A stretch of 64,000 nucleotides of DNA from Psychrobacter frigidicola. GTDB lineage: Bacteria; Pseudomonadota; Gammaproteobacteria; Pseudomonadales; Moraxellaceae. A program made the translations under genes and the position numbers. Below are positions 1 to 9,068 of the stretch, in pieces (the first letter of the stretch is position 1; each line of letters opens with the position of its first letter). Where the stretch lies: positions 186,001-250,000 of the forward strand of contig NZ_VORZ01000001.1 in NCBI RefSeq assembly GCF_007997305.1, written 5' to 3'. The notes beneath the pieces are model-generated. The model ran no database searches and was not told the origin of the DNA. It was given only the letters and a program-made list of their open reading frames with translations.

Positions 1-78
1 AGCGATATCGCTACAGCACTTAGCCAAATTGAAGCATGCGGCGGTTTAATAAATGTGTTCATGTATAATCTCCTGTAG
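1..78 (+). CDS. 3' end of an unidentified gene (partial)
   Basis: Frame 1 is open from the first base to a TAG at 76-78, giving a 25-residue tail (SDIATALSQIEACGG...). It runs in from outside the window. I do not recognise the family. It may be the end of a gene at the island border or simply chance coding, because a 25-codon open stretch is weak evidence. The reading frame closes exactly where an inverted repeat begins. Confidence 0.25.
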   Translation, partial: SDIATALSQIEACGGLINVFMYNLL

Positions 79-130
79 ATTAATATTTATTCCTGTTAGT
101 CGTAATGACTTTCTACAGATTAAATTATAC
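63..130. repeat. Imperfect inverted repeat with TGTAGA/TCTACA cores
   Basis: GTATAAT (63-69) plus TGTAGA (74-79) is mirrored by TCTACA (112-117) plus ATTATAC (124-130). Related CTRTAG sites occur at 165-172, 214-219, 526-532 and 575-581. The arms could be recombinase binding sites near the island end or operators for the small repressor gene next to it. No gene was found in 79-289. Confidence 0.45.
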
Positions 131-289
131 ATACATTTTGAGCTATTGCAACTTAAAATAACCTTCTATAGAGCTTTTTATTACTTAATAGAACATTCAG
201 CCTATTTGAGAAACTATAGTTTGCTGGATATTATTTGGTGTAATAACTGACAAGTGCAGCGTTATCTTGGGTTCTAAAAGAAGAGAGGT

Positions 290-499
290 TTATTCTTCTT
301 CCTTAACTATCTCATAAAGGTCGCCAACTTCAATATCCAAATATAAACATAGCTTCTCGACAACTTCTAGATCCACTCTTGTGGCTTCTTCGTTATACAT
401 GCGTGTGATTGTGCCTCTGTTAACATCAGTATCTCTAGATACATCAGCAATCTTTAATCTTTTCTCACCCATAATTCTAGATAAATTACACTTCACCAT
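290..499 (-). CDS. Small Cro/C1-type HTH transcriptional regulator
   Basis: A 69-residue protein made almost entirely of a Cro/C1-type helix-turn-helix: IADVSRDTDVNRGTITRMY resembles helices 2 and 3, and the tail (KLCLYLDIEVGDLYEIV) matches the helix 4/5 pattern of small YozG-like regulators. The start is set at 499 rather than 511 because GGAGGAGGT (509-501 on the minus strand) is an unusually strong ribosome binding site five bases before that ATG. It is divergent from the excisionase-like gene and integrase operon. By position it probably represses or times expression of the recombination genes, perhaps through the CTRTAG sites at 526-532 and 575-581. Confidence 0.75.
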   Translation of the reverse strand: MVKCNLSRIMGEKRLKIADVSRDTDVNRGTITRMYNEEATRVDLEVVEKLCLYLDIEVGDLYEIVKEEE

Positions 500-525
500 A
501 ACCTCCTCCATAATAAAATAACCTA

Positions 526-581
526 CTGTAGATAAAAATGTCTTGCAAAAGATTATTTTTAGTGTAAATTATGTTCTATAG
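526..581. promoter_or_regulatory. Divergent regulatory region with paired CTRTAG sites
   Basis: CTGTAGA (526-532) and TCTATAG (575-581) lie about 49 bases apart between the repressor (start 499) and the excisionase-like gene (start 636). The same core recurs upstream, around 73-219. This placement is typical of operators in a lysogeny-like switch. Binding by the small Cro/C1 protein is inference. Confidence 0.4.
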
Positions 582-635
582 CAGGTCATAAAGCTATTAG
601 ATAATAACACTTTAATCTTTAGTAAGGATTTTACT

Positions 636-851
636 ATGAGTTATACCTATTTAACAACCGAAGAGCTGTCACAACGCATTAAATATGACAGCAAGACTAT
701 ACGCAATCAACTTAAGGATGCAGTATTCATTGAGGGCGTTCATTACATCAAACCATTTGGTGGCCGCAAGATTCTTTTTATTTGGCAAAAAATAGAAGAA
801 CTCATGCTGACAGGCTACGACGATACCATTCCATTTGTAGCGGGAGCGTAA
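636..851 (+). CDS. Excisionase-like small DNA-binding protein
   Basis: A 71-residue protein. TTEELSQRIKYDSKTIRNQL looks like a MerR/excisionase-type winged helix, and the GVHYIKPFGGRKILF segment that follows fits the wing. AAGGA at 624-628 lies seven bases before the ATG. The stop is three bases before the integrase ATG, so the two genes are probably translated together. Small HTH proteins directly upstream of DUF3596-type integrases commonly act as recombination directionality factors. That role is inferred from size and position. Confidence 0.65.
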   Translation: MSYTYLTTEELSQRIKYDSKTIRNQLKDAVFIEGVHYIKPFGGRKILFIWQKIEELMLTGYDDTIPFVAGA

Positions 852-853
852 TC

Positions 854-2029
854 ATGGCGAGTATCAATAGCCGTAATGGCAACCTGTATGTAGATTTCCG
901 ATACATAGGTCAACGTTGTAGAGAGCAAACCTTACTGGCAGACACTAAGCCTAATCGAAAGCGTCTAGAAAATTTCGTTAGCAAAATGGAAGCTGATATT
1001 CAATTAGGTAGTTTTCGCTATGAAAACTACTTTCCGAAAAGTAAAAAGCTTGAGCAGTTTCAAAGCTTAGAGCTTATGAGGTCAACGAATAGTCATAAGG
1101 ATTCAAGTTCAGGCTTTGATAGTTTTAGCAAAGTTTGGTTAGAGGAGAAAAAGCCAGAATGGCGGGACTCTCAAATAAGTAATGTGGAGGATATATTTAG
1201 AATTTACCTAATTCCTCATTTTAGCAATTTACCGCTAAATACCATTAGCAAAGCCAAAATCATGATTTTTCGAGGTAAGTTAGTCAAAGATGGTAATAAC
1301 GGACGAACCTTATCAGCGTCTCGCATTAATCATATCATGACGCCATTACGTATGGTGCTGACCGAAGCCTCTGAGCGTTTTGATTTTGACAGCCCTTGGA
1401 AGAATATAAAACCACTCAGTGAACCTAAAAGTAATGTCAGTCCTTTTACTCTAGATGAGGTCATGCTGATTATCAATAACGTGAGAGCAGACTATAAGCC
1501 TTACTATATCGTACGATTTTTTACAGGTATGCGTACAGGTGAGATTGATGGCTTGCCTTGGAGAAATATAGATTTTGAGCGCCGACAAATCATCGTTGAT
1601 CAGGCAGTCGTTAATGGTGTCATAGGCGAAACTAAAACCTCAGGTTCGAATCGTATCATTCAGATGAACCAACTGGTTTATGATGCGTTAATTGGTCAGA
1701 AGAAACTAACTAAACATCAAAGTGAGTTCGTGTTCTGTACAAAAGCGGGTACCCCTTTAAATCATCGTAATGTGACAAAGCGAGTTTGGTATCCATTACT
1801 ACGATATTTAGAGCTTGATAAGCGAAATCCTTACCAAAGTAGACATACGGCCGCGACGCTTTGGCTTGCTGCTGGTGAGTCGCCTGAGTGGATTGCTGCG
1901 CAAATGGGTCATAGCAACACAAAAATGCTATTCACAGTGTATTCTCGATATGTGCCCAACCTAACTCGTCAAGACGGAAGTGCTTTAGATAAGCTACTGA
2001 TAGCACGAGGAATACTACAAAACGTATGA
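854..2029 (+). CDS. Tyrosine site-specific integrase, DUF3596 arm-binding type (GinA-like)
   Basis: A 391-residue phage-type tyrosine recombinase. The first 60 or so residues (MASINSRNGNLYVDFRYIGQ) match the DUF3596 arm-type DNA-binding domain. A SAM-like core-binding domain follows, then the catalytic domain with Arg I near residue 227 (TGMRTGEI), the PYQSRHTAAT box and the nucleophilic Tyr near 363 after MGHSNTKMLFTVY. In the RH box the usual His three residues before the Arg is a Tyr (YQSR), as in many integrases with a PYQxRHT box. The start at 854 is chosen over an in-frame ATG at 782 because GGGAG at 842-846 is well spaced and 782 lies inside the upstream gene. It heads a set of four same-strand genes that fits ginABCD. 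Confidence 0.85.
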   Translation: MASINSRNGNLYVDFRYIGQRCREQTLLADTKPNRKRLENFVSKMEADIQLGSFRYENYFPKSKKLEQFQSLELMRSTNSHKDSSSGFDSFSKVWLEEKKPEWRDSQISNVEDIFRIYLIPHFSNLPLNTISKAKIMIFRGKLVKDGNNGRTLSASRINHIMTPLRMVLTEASERFDFDSPWKNIKPLSEPKSNVSPFTLDEVMLIINNVRADYKPYYIVRFFTGMRTGEIDGLPWRNIDFERRQIIVDQAVVNGVIGETKTSGSNRIIQMNQLVYDALIGQKKLTKHQSEFVFCTKAGTPLNHRNVTKRVWYPLLRYLELDKRNPYQSRHTAATLWLAAGESPEWIAAQMGHSNTKMLFTVYSRYVPNLTRQDGSALDKLLIARGILQNV

Positions 2030-2050
2030 AAAAGCCTATATTTAACAAAA

Positions 2051-2077
2051 AGACATCCAAACAGGTGTCTTTTTTTT
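2051..2077 (+). terminator. Intrinsic terminator between the first and second recombinase genes
   Basis: AGACATCC (2051-2058), a five-base loop and GGTGTCT (2064-2070) form a stem with one bulged base, followed by eight T. It stands between the integrase stop and the next gene, so it should lower or uncouple transcription of the three downstream genes. Confidence 0.7.
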
Positions 2078-2147
2078 ATTTTATAGCTGGATGCTTTGTA
2101 TAAATGCAGCTACAGTGATTGAAATGGCTTGTAAAGGATGCGTAGCA

Positions 2148-4697
2148 ATGGATACAGGGATTAAAGCAGCTTGTAAAATCGAAGAGTGGTTACAAGAAAA
2201 TATTATTGTTTGGTGTAATGTACAGGAAATTCCGAAATTACTCATTGAGCTAGAACTTCTACAACATACCTTGTCTGAGCAGTTTAGACTAGTGATGGAA
2301 AGTGAATATCATGCTTTATCTGAATGGATAAAAACAAAGAAGATAGATTCTACTTTAACTGGGTCAGAGAAACTCCATATCTACGAAAACGGTATTGACC
2401 AGAAAGACTTCCTCAAAAACTTAAAAACACGTCACAAGTATCTCAAAAATCTCTACCTCATTACTTTTTTAGTCAGTCGTTCAGACTCAGCAAAGATAAA
2501 TAGCATTCGTTCTCTCTACTTTTTTCTCTGTCTTAAAATGGTTCAGCTGACTGACTATGAGAGTAGGATTGAAACCACACTTGATGAATGCCGATTTTTA
2601 ACTAATAAAACCCGTGAGTTTTTGATCCCTTTCTTACCTGATTTAACGGAAATGGATAGCTTGGAGGATGTTCAGGATAATCTTATCCAAGCTCAAAATA
2701 ACGACAATTACACCAGATGGCTTAATAACTCCCCTGATACCTTTGAGTCGGAAATAAAAAGGTATGGAAGCAAGTTACTGGATAAAAATACATTATTTCC
2801 TTCTAGCGATGCTAGAAATGATATTAATGAGCGTATATCCCAATATCTTTACGAGTATATTCTACCGATTGAAAACTTCTTCAAAAATGTTTCTGGTATT
2901 ACTCGAATAACTAGCACTACTTATCAAGTTGTCAACGGCCCCTCGTATTATGACGATACGACAGGAAATACGTTTAGTGACCTAGTAAATATCTTTGAAT
3001 CTACAAGCAATACAGATGCTTTTGAAGCTAGTGAACGCCAAGATAATGAGCAGGAATCCTTTGAGCAAGTAACTATAGATAATCCAAGTAACTATTATTT
3101 AGATCTGGTAAAAGCAGGGGGCCAATCAAACAGTCGTCGAAAAAATGCTATGAATCAGGTGACTGATGTTAATACGGCACATGAAGATGAAATAAAAAGA
3201 TTGGTCGAATATATAGCTAGCAAACTAAGCAGACTTGATTTTTTATCTATTGGTAAAGAGTACGAATATGAGCATGAATATGAAGAGGGAAAGTTTAAAT
3301 TCGATATATCTGATCAATCCGCATTATATCTATATATGCTTTTACTGACAGGTATTCATGACATATATACTTCCGAACAGTTAAAGCTTGGATCTAACGG
3401 TTATCGCTACCAACTCACATTTTGTCCAGCACGTAGCCATGTCGATGATGACTGGGATAAATCGTTATGTGCCTATAAATCAAATAAACTTAATAAGCCA
3501 GACAGGCTATATGTTTTCATGCCGTACCCGTTAGGTGCGATGCATATTGAAATGATTGAAAGTACTGATGATAAAGTAAGAGATTCTATTCATGAAGAAG
3601 CGAAAGAGGATCTCCGTAAACTCAATAAAGAGTTTGGAATAAGACTGAGCATAAATAAGGTTAAAAACTATTTGCCTCACTATTTAGCTCAAACCAATAT
3701 AGATAAAGCGCTTATAGAAGTATTGACCAACTGTCCTGTTCATCACCTCTCAGCACTACCTTATTATAATGTAAGTCAATATGATTTATTTCGATGCCAA
3801 CGGGACTATATGGATCACTTGATAGGGCTACTTGAAAATAAGTATGAGCCAAATCAAACTAAACTATATATGCTTTTTGAACTACCCGATGAAACATTAA
3901 CAGATTATTGGGATAAGACTATAGGGAGTGCATTAGCTGTTAATGAGTTTAGACTAGAAGAGATTGTGTTTAAACTAAGACAAAAAGTGGAAGCCGCTAC
4001 TGTATATTTAAAGTTAAACAACTTGGACTCATTGGTTTGTCTTCATAACAGCTTTATGGACTATCTATACGTTTTGATGTCTGTTGCAAGTGGTTATCGA
4101 CCTGTTACTGAGCCATTTGGCAGGTTGTCAGATATAGATACCAGAACTGGAGTCTATTTTATTAGCGATAAGGAAATGCAAGATGACACTATTGGAAGAT
4201 TAATCTATCTACCACACACCGTATGTCAGCAAATAAATGAGTATGAAAAATTTATTAAAAGTAATGGCATTCTCTTTAATAAATTAGGAAGTAATATTGG
4301 TCAAATATACATGGGAATTTTGGATAGTCATATTGGACTGATAAGTTATCTAAAATTAGATGAGATAACCAATACTGTTATTCAGTTGAAGTTAAACAAA
4401 GTATTCATAAAAGAGCGTATGTCACAATATATATCGCTACCTCTTAATTGGCATCGACATTTTATACGCTCGCTAAAAAATATACACATCGGCAAATATT
4501 CATACAACTCAGACTTCAATGAAAGACCAATTGGATATGACGTTATTAGTGCTTGGATGGGACATTCTGATGAACTGGGATTCAGCTTTTACGACCCTTT
4601 TAGCGGTTTGAAACGATCTGAACTTAGAGAGTTTGCAAATACACTAGATGAGCTTATCAAAGGTATTGGCTTTACAGTCATCCAATTGGAGCGCTAA
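2148..4697 (+). CDS. Large tyrosine-recombinase-like protein (GinB-like)
   Basis: About 849 residues from the ATG at 2148 (AAAGGA at 2133-2138); an in-frame ATG at 2091 would add 19. The first three quarters has no motif I recognise and is rich in charged and aromatic residues. The C-terminal part keeps the tyrosine-recombinase layout: ASGYRPVTE as the Arg I box, WHRHFIRS as an HxxR-like box, and AWMGHSDELGFSFYDPF, where Tyr is nine residues after His as in ordinary integrases. It is roughly twice the usual integrase length. It sits two bases before the next gene, with which it is surely co-transcribed. Base composition is visibly more A+T-rich than the core genes later in the window. The GInt assignment is inferred from gene order and motifs. 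Confidence 0.7.
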   Translation: MDTGIKAACKIEEWLQENIIVWCNVQEIPKLLIELELLQHTLSEQFRLVMESEYHALSEWIKTKKIDSTLTGSEKLHIYENGIDQKDFLKNLKTRHKYLKNLYLITFLVSRSDSAKINSIRSLYFFLCLKMVQLTDYESRIETTLDECRFLTNKTREFLIPFLPDLTEMDSLEDVQDNLIQAQNNDNYTRWLNNSPDTFESEIKRYGSKLLDKNTLFPSSDARNDINERISQYLYEYILPIENFFKNVSGITRITSTTYQVVNGPSYYDDTTGNTFSDLVNIFESTSNTDAFEASERQDNEQESFEQVTIDNPSNYYLDLVKAGGQSNSRRKNAMNQVTDVNTAHEDEIKRLVEYIASKLSRLDFLSIGKEYEYEHEYEEGKFKFDISDQSALYLYMLLLTGIHDIYTSEQLKLGSNGYRYQLTFCPARSHVDDDWDKSLCAYKSNKLNKPDRLYVFMPYPLGAMHIEMIESTDDKVRDSIHEEAKEDLRKLNKEFGIRLSINKVKNYLPHYLAQTNIDKALIEVLTNCPVHHLSALPYYNVSQYDLFRCQRDYMDHLIGLLENKYEPNQTKLYMLFELPDETLTDYWDKTIGSALAVNEFRLEEIVFKLRQKVEAATVYLKLNNLDSLVCLHNSFMDYLYVLMSVASGYRPVTEPFGRLSDIDTRTGVYFISDKEMQDDTIGRLIYLPHTVCQQINEYEKFIKSNGILFNKLGSNIGQIYMGILDSHIGLISYLKLDEITNTVIQLKLNKVFIKERMSQYISLPLNWHRHFIRSLKNIHIGKYSYNSDFNERPIGYDVISAWMGHSDELGFSFYDPFSGLKRSELREFANTLDELIKGIGFTVIQLER

Positions 4698-4699
4698 AG

Positions 4700-7600
4700 A
4701 TGGTAGGTCAAAAATCTGGTATTAAGATACGAGAAGAAAAACGAGATAAACTAGAAGAAAAGCGCTTTTCGTTAGCTTGCGAACTAATAGACAAACACAT
4801 CGACCTGACAAAAATTGCCGCATCTGAAGATAAACAGCGATCGTTTGACTTGATGTGGCTAAAGTTTGATACTAATTTATCCACTAATAAATATTTTAAA
4901 GATGTTAAAAAATATTCTAGCTCATATAATCACGCCGTAAAATACTGTCAAAGTCGAATAGAAGATGAAAATATTGATATAGGTTTTCCTAAACTTATCA
5001 TTCAATCATCTCGTGCCAAATCTTTTCGTACACAAGAATGGTTCAATGACGGCAAGCGCGTGCTAGATTTTTATTTAAACTGGGTTAAAGATTTAGAAAC
5101 TAAAAAAACTGTTGATATAACTGTAAGTGATATCTTATTCACTCTAATCTTTCACAGTGCAATCCTAAAGGCTCCTATACTACAGGAGATATTGGATCAA
5201 ATAATTGGGAAACGTCTAAAAATTGAACAAATTTCAGGGTTGCCAACCATCACTGTGATCGTCAAGGATGAGGCTTATCACACAAATACTTATAAAGCGT
5301 CAGAAGCAGTACATCAAGTACAGGCTTTTATTTCTCCACTATCAGCTCATATTATTCAGTCTTATAACAAAGAGCAGAAAAATATCGTTACCGATCGTGA
5401 TAAAAATCTCACAATATACAAACGGTATCAAAGCATACAACTGATACAAGCAAATCAGGGTAATGAAATAGAACTTGGTTTGAAACGTTTTTTGATGGGT
5501 GCGGTCTATGTGCTAGAAAATAATTTTTTCTTCGATCTCCCTGAACATACTTGGTACATTATAACGGGTAAAGAGAATACCTATAGCCTGGCAACATCCA
5601 ACTGGCAATCTCTGATTTATAACATTCAACATAATGAGAATCAGAAACAAGAAGAATTTAATAGCAATTTAACTAACATGGACAGTAATGGCCATGTAGA
5701 AAGCATTCCTCGCTTAGTAGTAGAGATAGCGAAGTTACTTAGGAAAGACATTAAAGATAATAATGCCAAATTATCTGAAAAGAAATTGATTAAAGAGCTA
5801 GATGAAATTTATAATCGATTAAAAAGTGGTCAAAGCTCTTTACAAGAAAAGGCAATAGTTGGCTGGCTATTATCAAAAGCACGTACCTGTAAAGTAAGCA
5901 GTGTTCAAACATATAGTAATACGATCACTAGTCGCTGGCTAGCACTTACTCAAGACACAAATCTAGAAAGTTATCAGGAAGAAGACTTTATAACGCTATA
6001 CAGTGAGATGATTGAACTCAGTAAGACCACGAAAGCAAAGAATTCAGTCGCTACATTAATTAATGAAATACACCAATACATGGTTAAAAACTACCATACA
6101 AAACCTATAGCTCCATTGATTACAAGCGATAAACCCCATCATAAAGTTGGTTATATATCAGAGCAGATGTTCCAAGCTATACTTGATAAGATTGATAGCC
6201 TTACTACAAATGTAGATGAAAAACAGGCTTTGAGCTTAGCGTTAATATTAGGACATCGGTGCGGGCTGAGAATTGGTGAAATAGTTAAAATAAGATTGCG
6301 TGATGTAGCCGAAACTCAGAATTATCTAGAGATTAGAAATAATAAATTTGGAAACAATAAGAGCCTCTCTGCTTTACGTCGTGTATTACTTGCACAACTA
6401 TTAACAGAATCTGATATTAAATTAATTAAGCGTGTTTACATCAAACGTTCAGGCGATAAAGGTCAAACGCTTATAGCCAGCCAAGATGGTATGTCTTACA
6501 ACGCTCAAACAATATCAAAAATGCTTACTCATCTTATAAAAGAGGTTACTGGCTTAAGCTATCTTACTACACACCATCTACGCCATAGTTGTCTAACTAA
6601 TTTTCAGTTAATGTCATTTTTATATGATAAAGACTATCAATTTAATAGCCATCCAAGTGCAACGTTTTTAAAAAGCTTGCTACCCTACGAATCAGCTCAA
6701 GCTGCTAGCATCATCAATCATTTCGAAACGAATCTTGCATACAAGAAAATATATGCTTTGGCAGGAATAGCAGGGCACGCTACTCCTAGTACAACATTTT
6801 CATCATATGTACATTTTACGGACATTCAGGTGGGATTATTATTATGGCAGACCAATTTTAAGCTAGCTATGAAGCACAATCAGATACTAAAAATACCGAG
6901 AAGACAAAAATTTGAAACTGAAAATATGCATTTAAAAATAAATGAATATCTCATTGATAAGCTTAAACTGTCTTATTTTCCGCAACCTATGCACAGTAAA
7001 ATACTTAATAATGAGTTTGATGAAAAAATTGTAAAAGTTAAGAAATATTCTTTCGATGAAGTGCATCAAGTTCTTGAAGCTTATACTCAGAAAGGTGATT
7101 ATGAGAACCTCATGCATATCTATGATGTCAGTCAAGAAACTTTTGAAACATGGCATCATAATGCAAAGCGACTAAGAGACGCTTCAGAGTTTCAAACTAG
7201 GAAAGGTAACCCTAGGTTATTTGATATCAATAATAAAGGAGGCTTATTACCTATTAAGGACAGGTATGATGATGATAGAAAAATCATGATGCGAATGACG
7301 GAAAAATTTCGTAGCCTTTACTTAGAGAGTGATGACAAAAAACCTATCCATCAATTTATATATCATACACTTACTCATTCTCAATATAATAAAAATTTTA
7401 TTATATTCAACTGCGCAGTAGACCTCTATAACTACCTTCAAGTTATTCGTAAACTAGTCTATAAAAAAGATATTCGACTGAGCTACTACAACTATGCACA
7501 AGCTGCCGAAAAAGATCAGAATGCTTGGAACGACGCTTTAAAAGATATACCTATTTCACAGAGAAGAAATATGGATAATGAGCTAGAAGAGAATTTTTGT

Positions 7601-7789
7601 CAAAATCAAAGGCAAATCCGAGTAGAGCTATCACTCGCTAGTCAAACTGAAGTTACAAGAATTAAAAATAGAGTAAACTCTGTTATACCTATAAGGCAGT
7701 GGAATGTGAGAACAATACAAATATTTAGTCACTATGTATTTATTATGATAGGCGAGAGGGTAAAACTAACTCAAGGATTAATATTATGA
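4700..7789 (+). CDS. Very large tyrosine recombinase with C-terminal extension (GinC-like)
   Basis: A 1029-residue protein with a complete tyrosine-recombinase catalytic domain in the middle: Arg I near residue 524 (CGLRIGEIVKIRLRDV), HHLRHS near 625-630, a GH box (IAGHATPSTT) and the nucleophilic Tyr near 703 (SSYVHF). About 500 residues precede it and about 325 follow, the latter unrecognised. GGAG at 4688-4691 sits eight bases before the ATG, and the stop overlaps the next start as ATGA. An ordinary integrase is 350-450 residues, so the extensions are the odd feature. They may mediate contacts with the two partner recombinases. Low G+C and A-ending codons suggest acquired DNA. Confidence 0.8.
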   Translation: MVGQKSGIKIREEKRDKLEEKRFSLACELIDKHIDLTKIAASEDKQRSFDLMWLKFDTNLSTNKYFKDVKKYSSSYNHAVKYCQSRIEDENIDIGFPKLIIQSSRAKSFRTQEWFNDGKRVLDFYLNWVKDLETKKTVDITVSDILFTLIFHSAILKAPILQEILDQIIGKRLKIEQISGLPTITVIVKDEAYHTNTYKASEAVHQVQAFISPLSAHIIQSYNKEQKNIVTDRDKNLTIYKRYQSIQLIQANQGNEIELGLKRFLMGAVYVLENNFFFDLPEHTWYIITGKENTYSLATSNWQSLIYNIQHNENQKQEEFNSNLTNMDSNGHVESIPRLVVEIAKLLRKDIKDNNAKLSEKKLIKELDEIYNRLKSGQSSLQEKAIVGWLLSKARTCKVSSVQTYSNTITSRWLALTQDTNLESYQEEDFITLYSEMIELSKTTKAKNSVATLINEIHQYMVKNYHTKPIAPLITSDKPHHKVGYISEQMFQAILDKIDSLTTNVDEKQALSLALILGHRCGLRIGEIVKIRLRDVAETQNYLEIRNNKFGNNKSLSALRRVLLAQLLTESDIKLIKRVYIKRSGDKGQTLIASQDGMSYNAQTISKMLTHLIKEVTGLSYLTTHHLRHSCLTNFQLMSFLYDKDYQFNSHPSATFLKSLLPYESAQAASIINHFETNLAYKKIYALAGIAGHATPSTTFSSYVHFTDIQVGLLLWQTNFKLAMKHNQILKIPRRQKFETENMHLKINEYLIDKLKLSYFPQPMHSKILNNEFDEKIVKVKKYSFDEVHQVLEAYTQKGDYENLMHIYDVSQETFETWHHNAKRLRDASEFQTRKGNPRLFDINNKGGLLPIKDRYDDDRKIMMRMTEKFRSLYLESDDKKPIHQFIYHTLTHSQYNKNFIIFNCAVDLYNYLQVIRKLVYKKDIRLSYYNYAQAAEKDQNAWNDALKDIPISQRRNMDNELEENFCQNQRQIRVELSLASQTEVTRIKNRVNSVIPIRQWNVRTIQIFSHYVFIMIGERVKLTQGLIL

Positions 7790-8412
7790 AACTATCTGCC
7801 AAAACGATTAGTTTGAATAGCAACTCAACCGTAAAACTCCATCCTTTAGCCAGAAGGCTTTATCAAGTACTGATGGAAGCCTATATTAGTAGTGATAAGA
7901 GTACTTACCTGAAAAACGTATCTAACTATTTCGGCAACAGAGTTGAGATACCTATTCATAATATTTCTGTCATATTTAAAGACGGTTCATACGAAATCAT
8001 CGGGGGCTGTTTTTCTCCTATATTTGATCTAAATGACATTTCTAATGAAAATACTGTGATTCTAAGTTATACAACATCTCAAGGCCATGATACAAAGAAT
8101 AAAACTGATGAACAGGTAAAGAGAGTAAAAAAAAGAATTCAAGATAAGTTTGACCAAGACGTAATAGACTTTATATATATGGATTATATTAGGGCGATTT
8201 CTATTCTTTCACTTTCAAAACCAGGTGTCATGTATTCAGAAATTAGAGAGTTATCACAGGCTAAAAGCAAATATAGTAGTGCTGTTTGGAACGAAATATT
8301 TGGCAATGAAGATGAGTCGCCAATAAATTATTTCAGTCAAAAAGACTTTTCAATGCTTATCGGCAAGACTCGATTCACTGTTAACAATCATAATAAAGTC
8401 AAAAACGATTAA
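7786..8412 (+). CDS. Small partner of the recombinase operon (GinD-like)
   Basis: A 208-residue soluble protein with no family I can name. It is translationally coupled to the upstream recombinase by an ATGA overlap. Residues about 105-130 are lysine-rich and probably helical. The C-terminal stretch SQKDFSMLIGKTRFTVNNHN has the spacing of a helix-turn-helix. In GInt islands the fourth gin gene encodes a small putative helix-loop-helix protein required for integration and excision; position and size agree, although this copy is longish. The function is inferred from operon order alone. Confidence 0.55.
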   Translation: MKLSAKTISLNSNSTVKLHPLARRLYQVLMEAYISSDKSTYLKNVSNYFGNRVEIPIHNISVIFKDGSYEIIGGCFSPIFDLNDISNENTVILSYTTSQGHDTKNKTDEQVKRVKKRIQDKFDQDVIDFIYMDYIRAISILSLSKPGVMYSEIRELSQAKSKYSSAVWNEIFGNEDESPINYFSQKDFSMLIGKTRFTVNNHNKVKND

Positions 8413-8561
8413 AAGCGTTAATCTGATTAATTTAGCTAGGTAAACACCTTGCTAGTCAAATTTAGTGCCGAGAAGTACTAAATCACGTTTAAGGCATGAT
8501 GGCTTTGCTTTTGATATGGAAATATCTTTTACTTTTTTAAACTAACTATCTAAAGCAACAC

Positions 8562-8910
8562 TGAACCGCCCCGACTTTATCGGAGGCTTATTGTTCATTT
8601 TGATATAGGAAGTCAGTACTGTAGCAATAATTATTATCAGATCGTTGAGCAGCATAAGTTGAAAGGCTCAATGTCCAGGCGTAGTAATTGCTTTGACAAT
8701 ACTTTAATAAAAAACTTCTCGCGTGAGGAGCACTGCTCCGCAAGGAAGAATGAGCCGGTGTATTACCAAGACTATAAAACAAGATTCGAAGCCATTAGCG
8801 ATATCACTAAATATATTGAACTAGATTATAACCAAACTAGAATTCAAAAGGGTTAAGGCTGTCGATCGCCAAGGCAGGTGTGGTTTGATTATTATCGTCA
8901 AGCTGCGTAA
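8562..8910 (+). mobile_element. Internally deleted IS3-family element
   Basis: Positions 8562-8588 (TGAACCGCCCCG...ATCGGAGGCT) look like an IS3-family terminal inverted repeat. The transposase C-terminus begins almost directly after it, so orfA and most of orfB are gone. AATCTCCCAAGTTTGAGCCT, just after 8910, may be a degraded right end. It marks the end of the recombinase operon and predates or accompanies cargo turnover. Confidence 0.65.
8590..8910 (+). pseudogene. IS3-family transposase (orfB) C-terminal remnant
   Basis: One frame reads HFDIGSQY (from HSDRGSQY), then KGSMSRRSNCFDNTLIKNF, NEPVYYQDYKTRFEA and YIELDYNQTRIQKG. It then meets a TAA at 8854-8856 and continues in the same frame as GCRSPRQVWFDYYRQAA to TAA at 8908-8910. 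These are the conserved blocks of the DDE domain of IS3-family OrfB. The internal stop probably replaced a Leu codon. No start, no first catalytic Asp and no orfA remain, so it cannot transpose. Confidence 0.8.
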
Positions 8911-9068
8911 TTAAAATCTCCCAAGTTTGAGCCTACGGATTTGATAGAAGGGGTCAAAGCGATTTCAATAGTTATAGGCTATTGGGTTTAATTAGTGTAC
9001 ATCTGAGTGTACTTGATAAGATTAGCTTTGTGATTCTTTGACTAGGATATTCCCTAATAACCTAGTCT

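Noticed and set aside
53..250. Open frame of 65 codons on the plus strand
   Set aside because: It overlaps the inverted repeat and CTRTAG sites, has no ribosome binding site and shows no family pattern.
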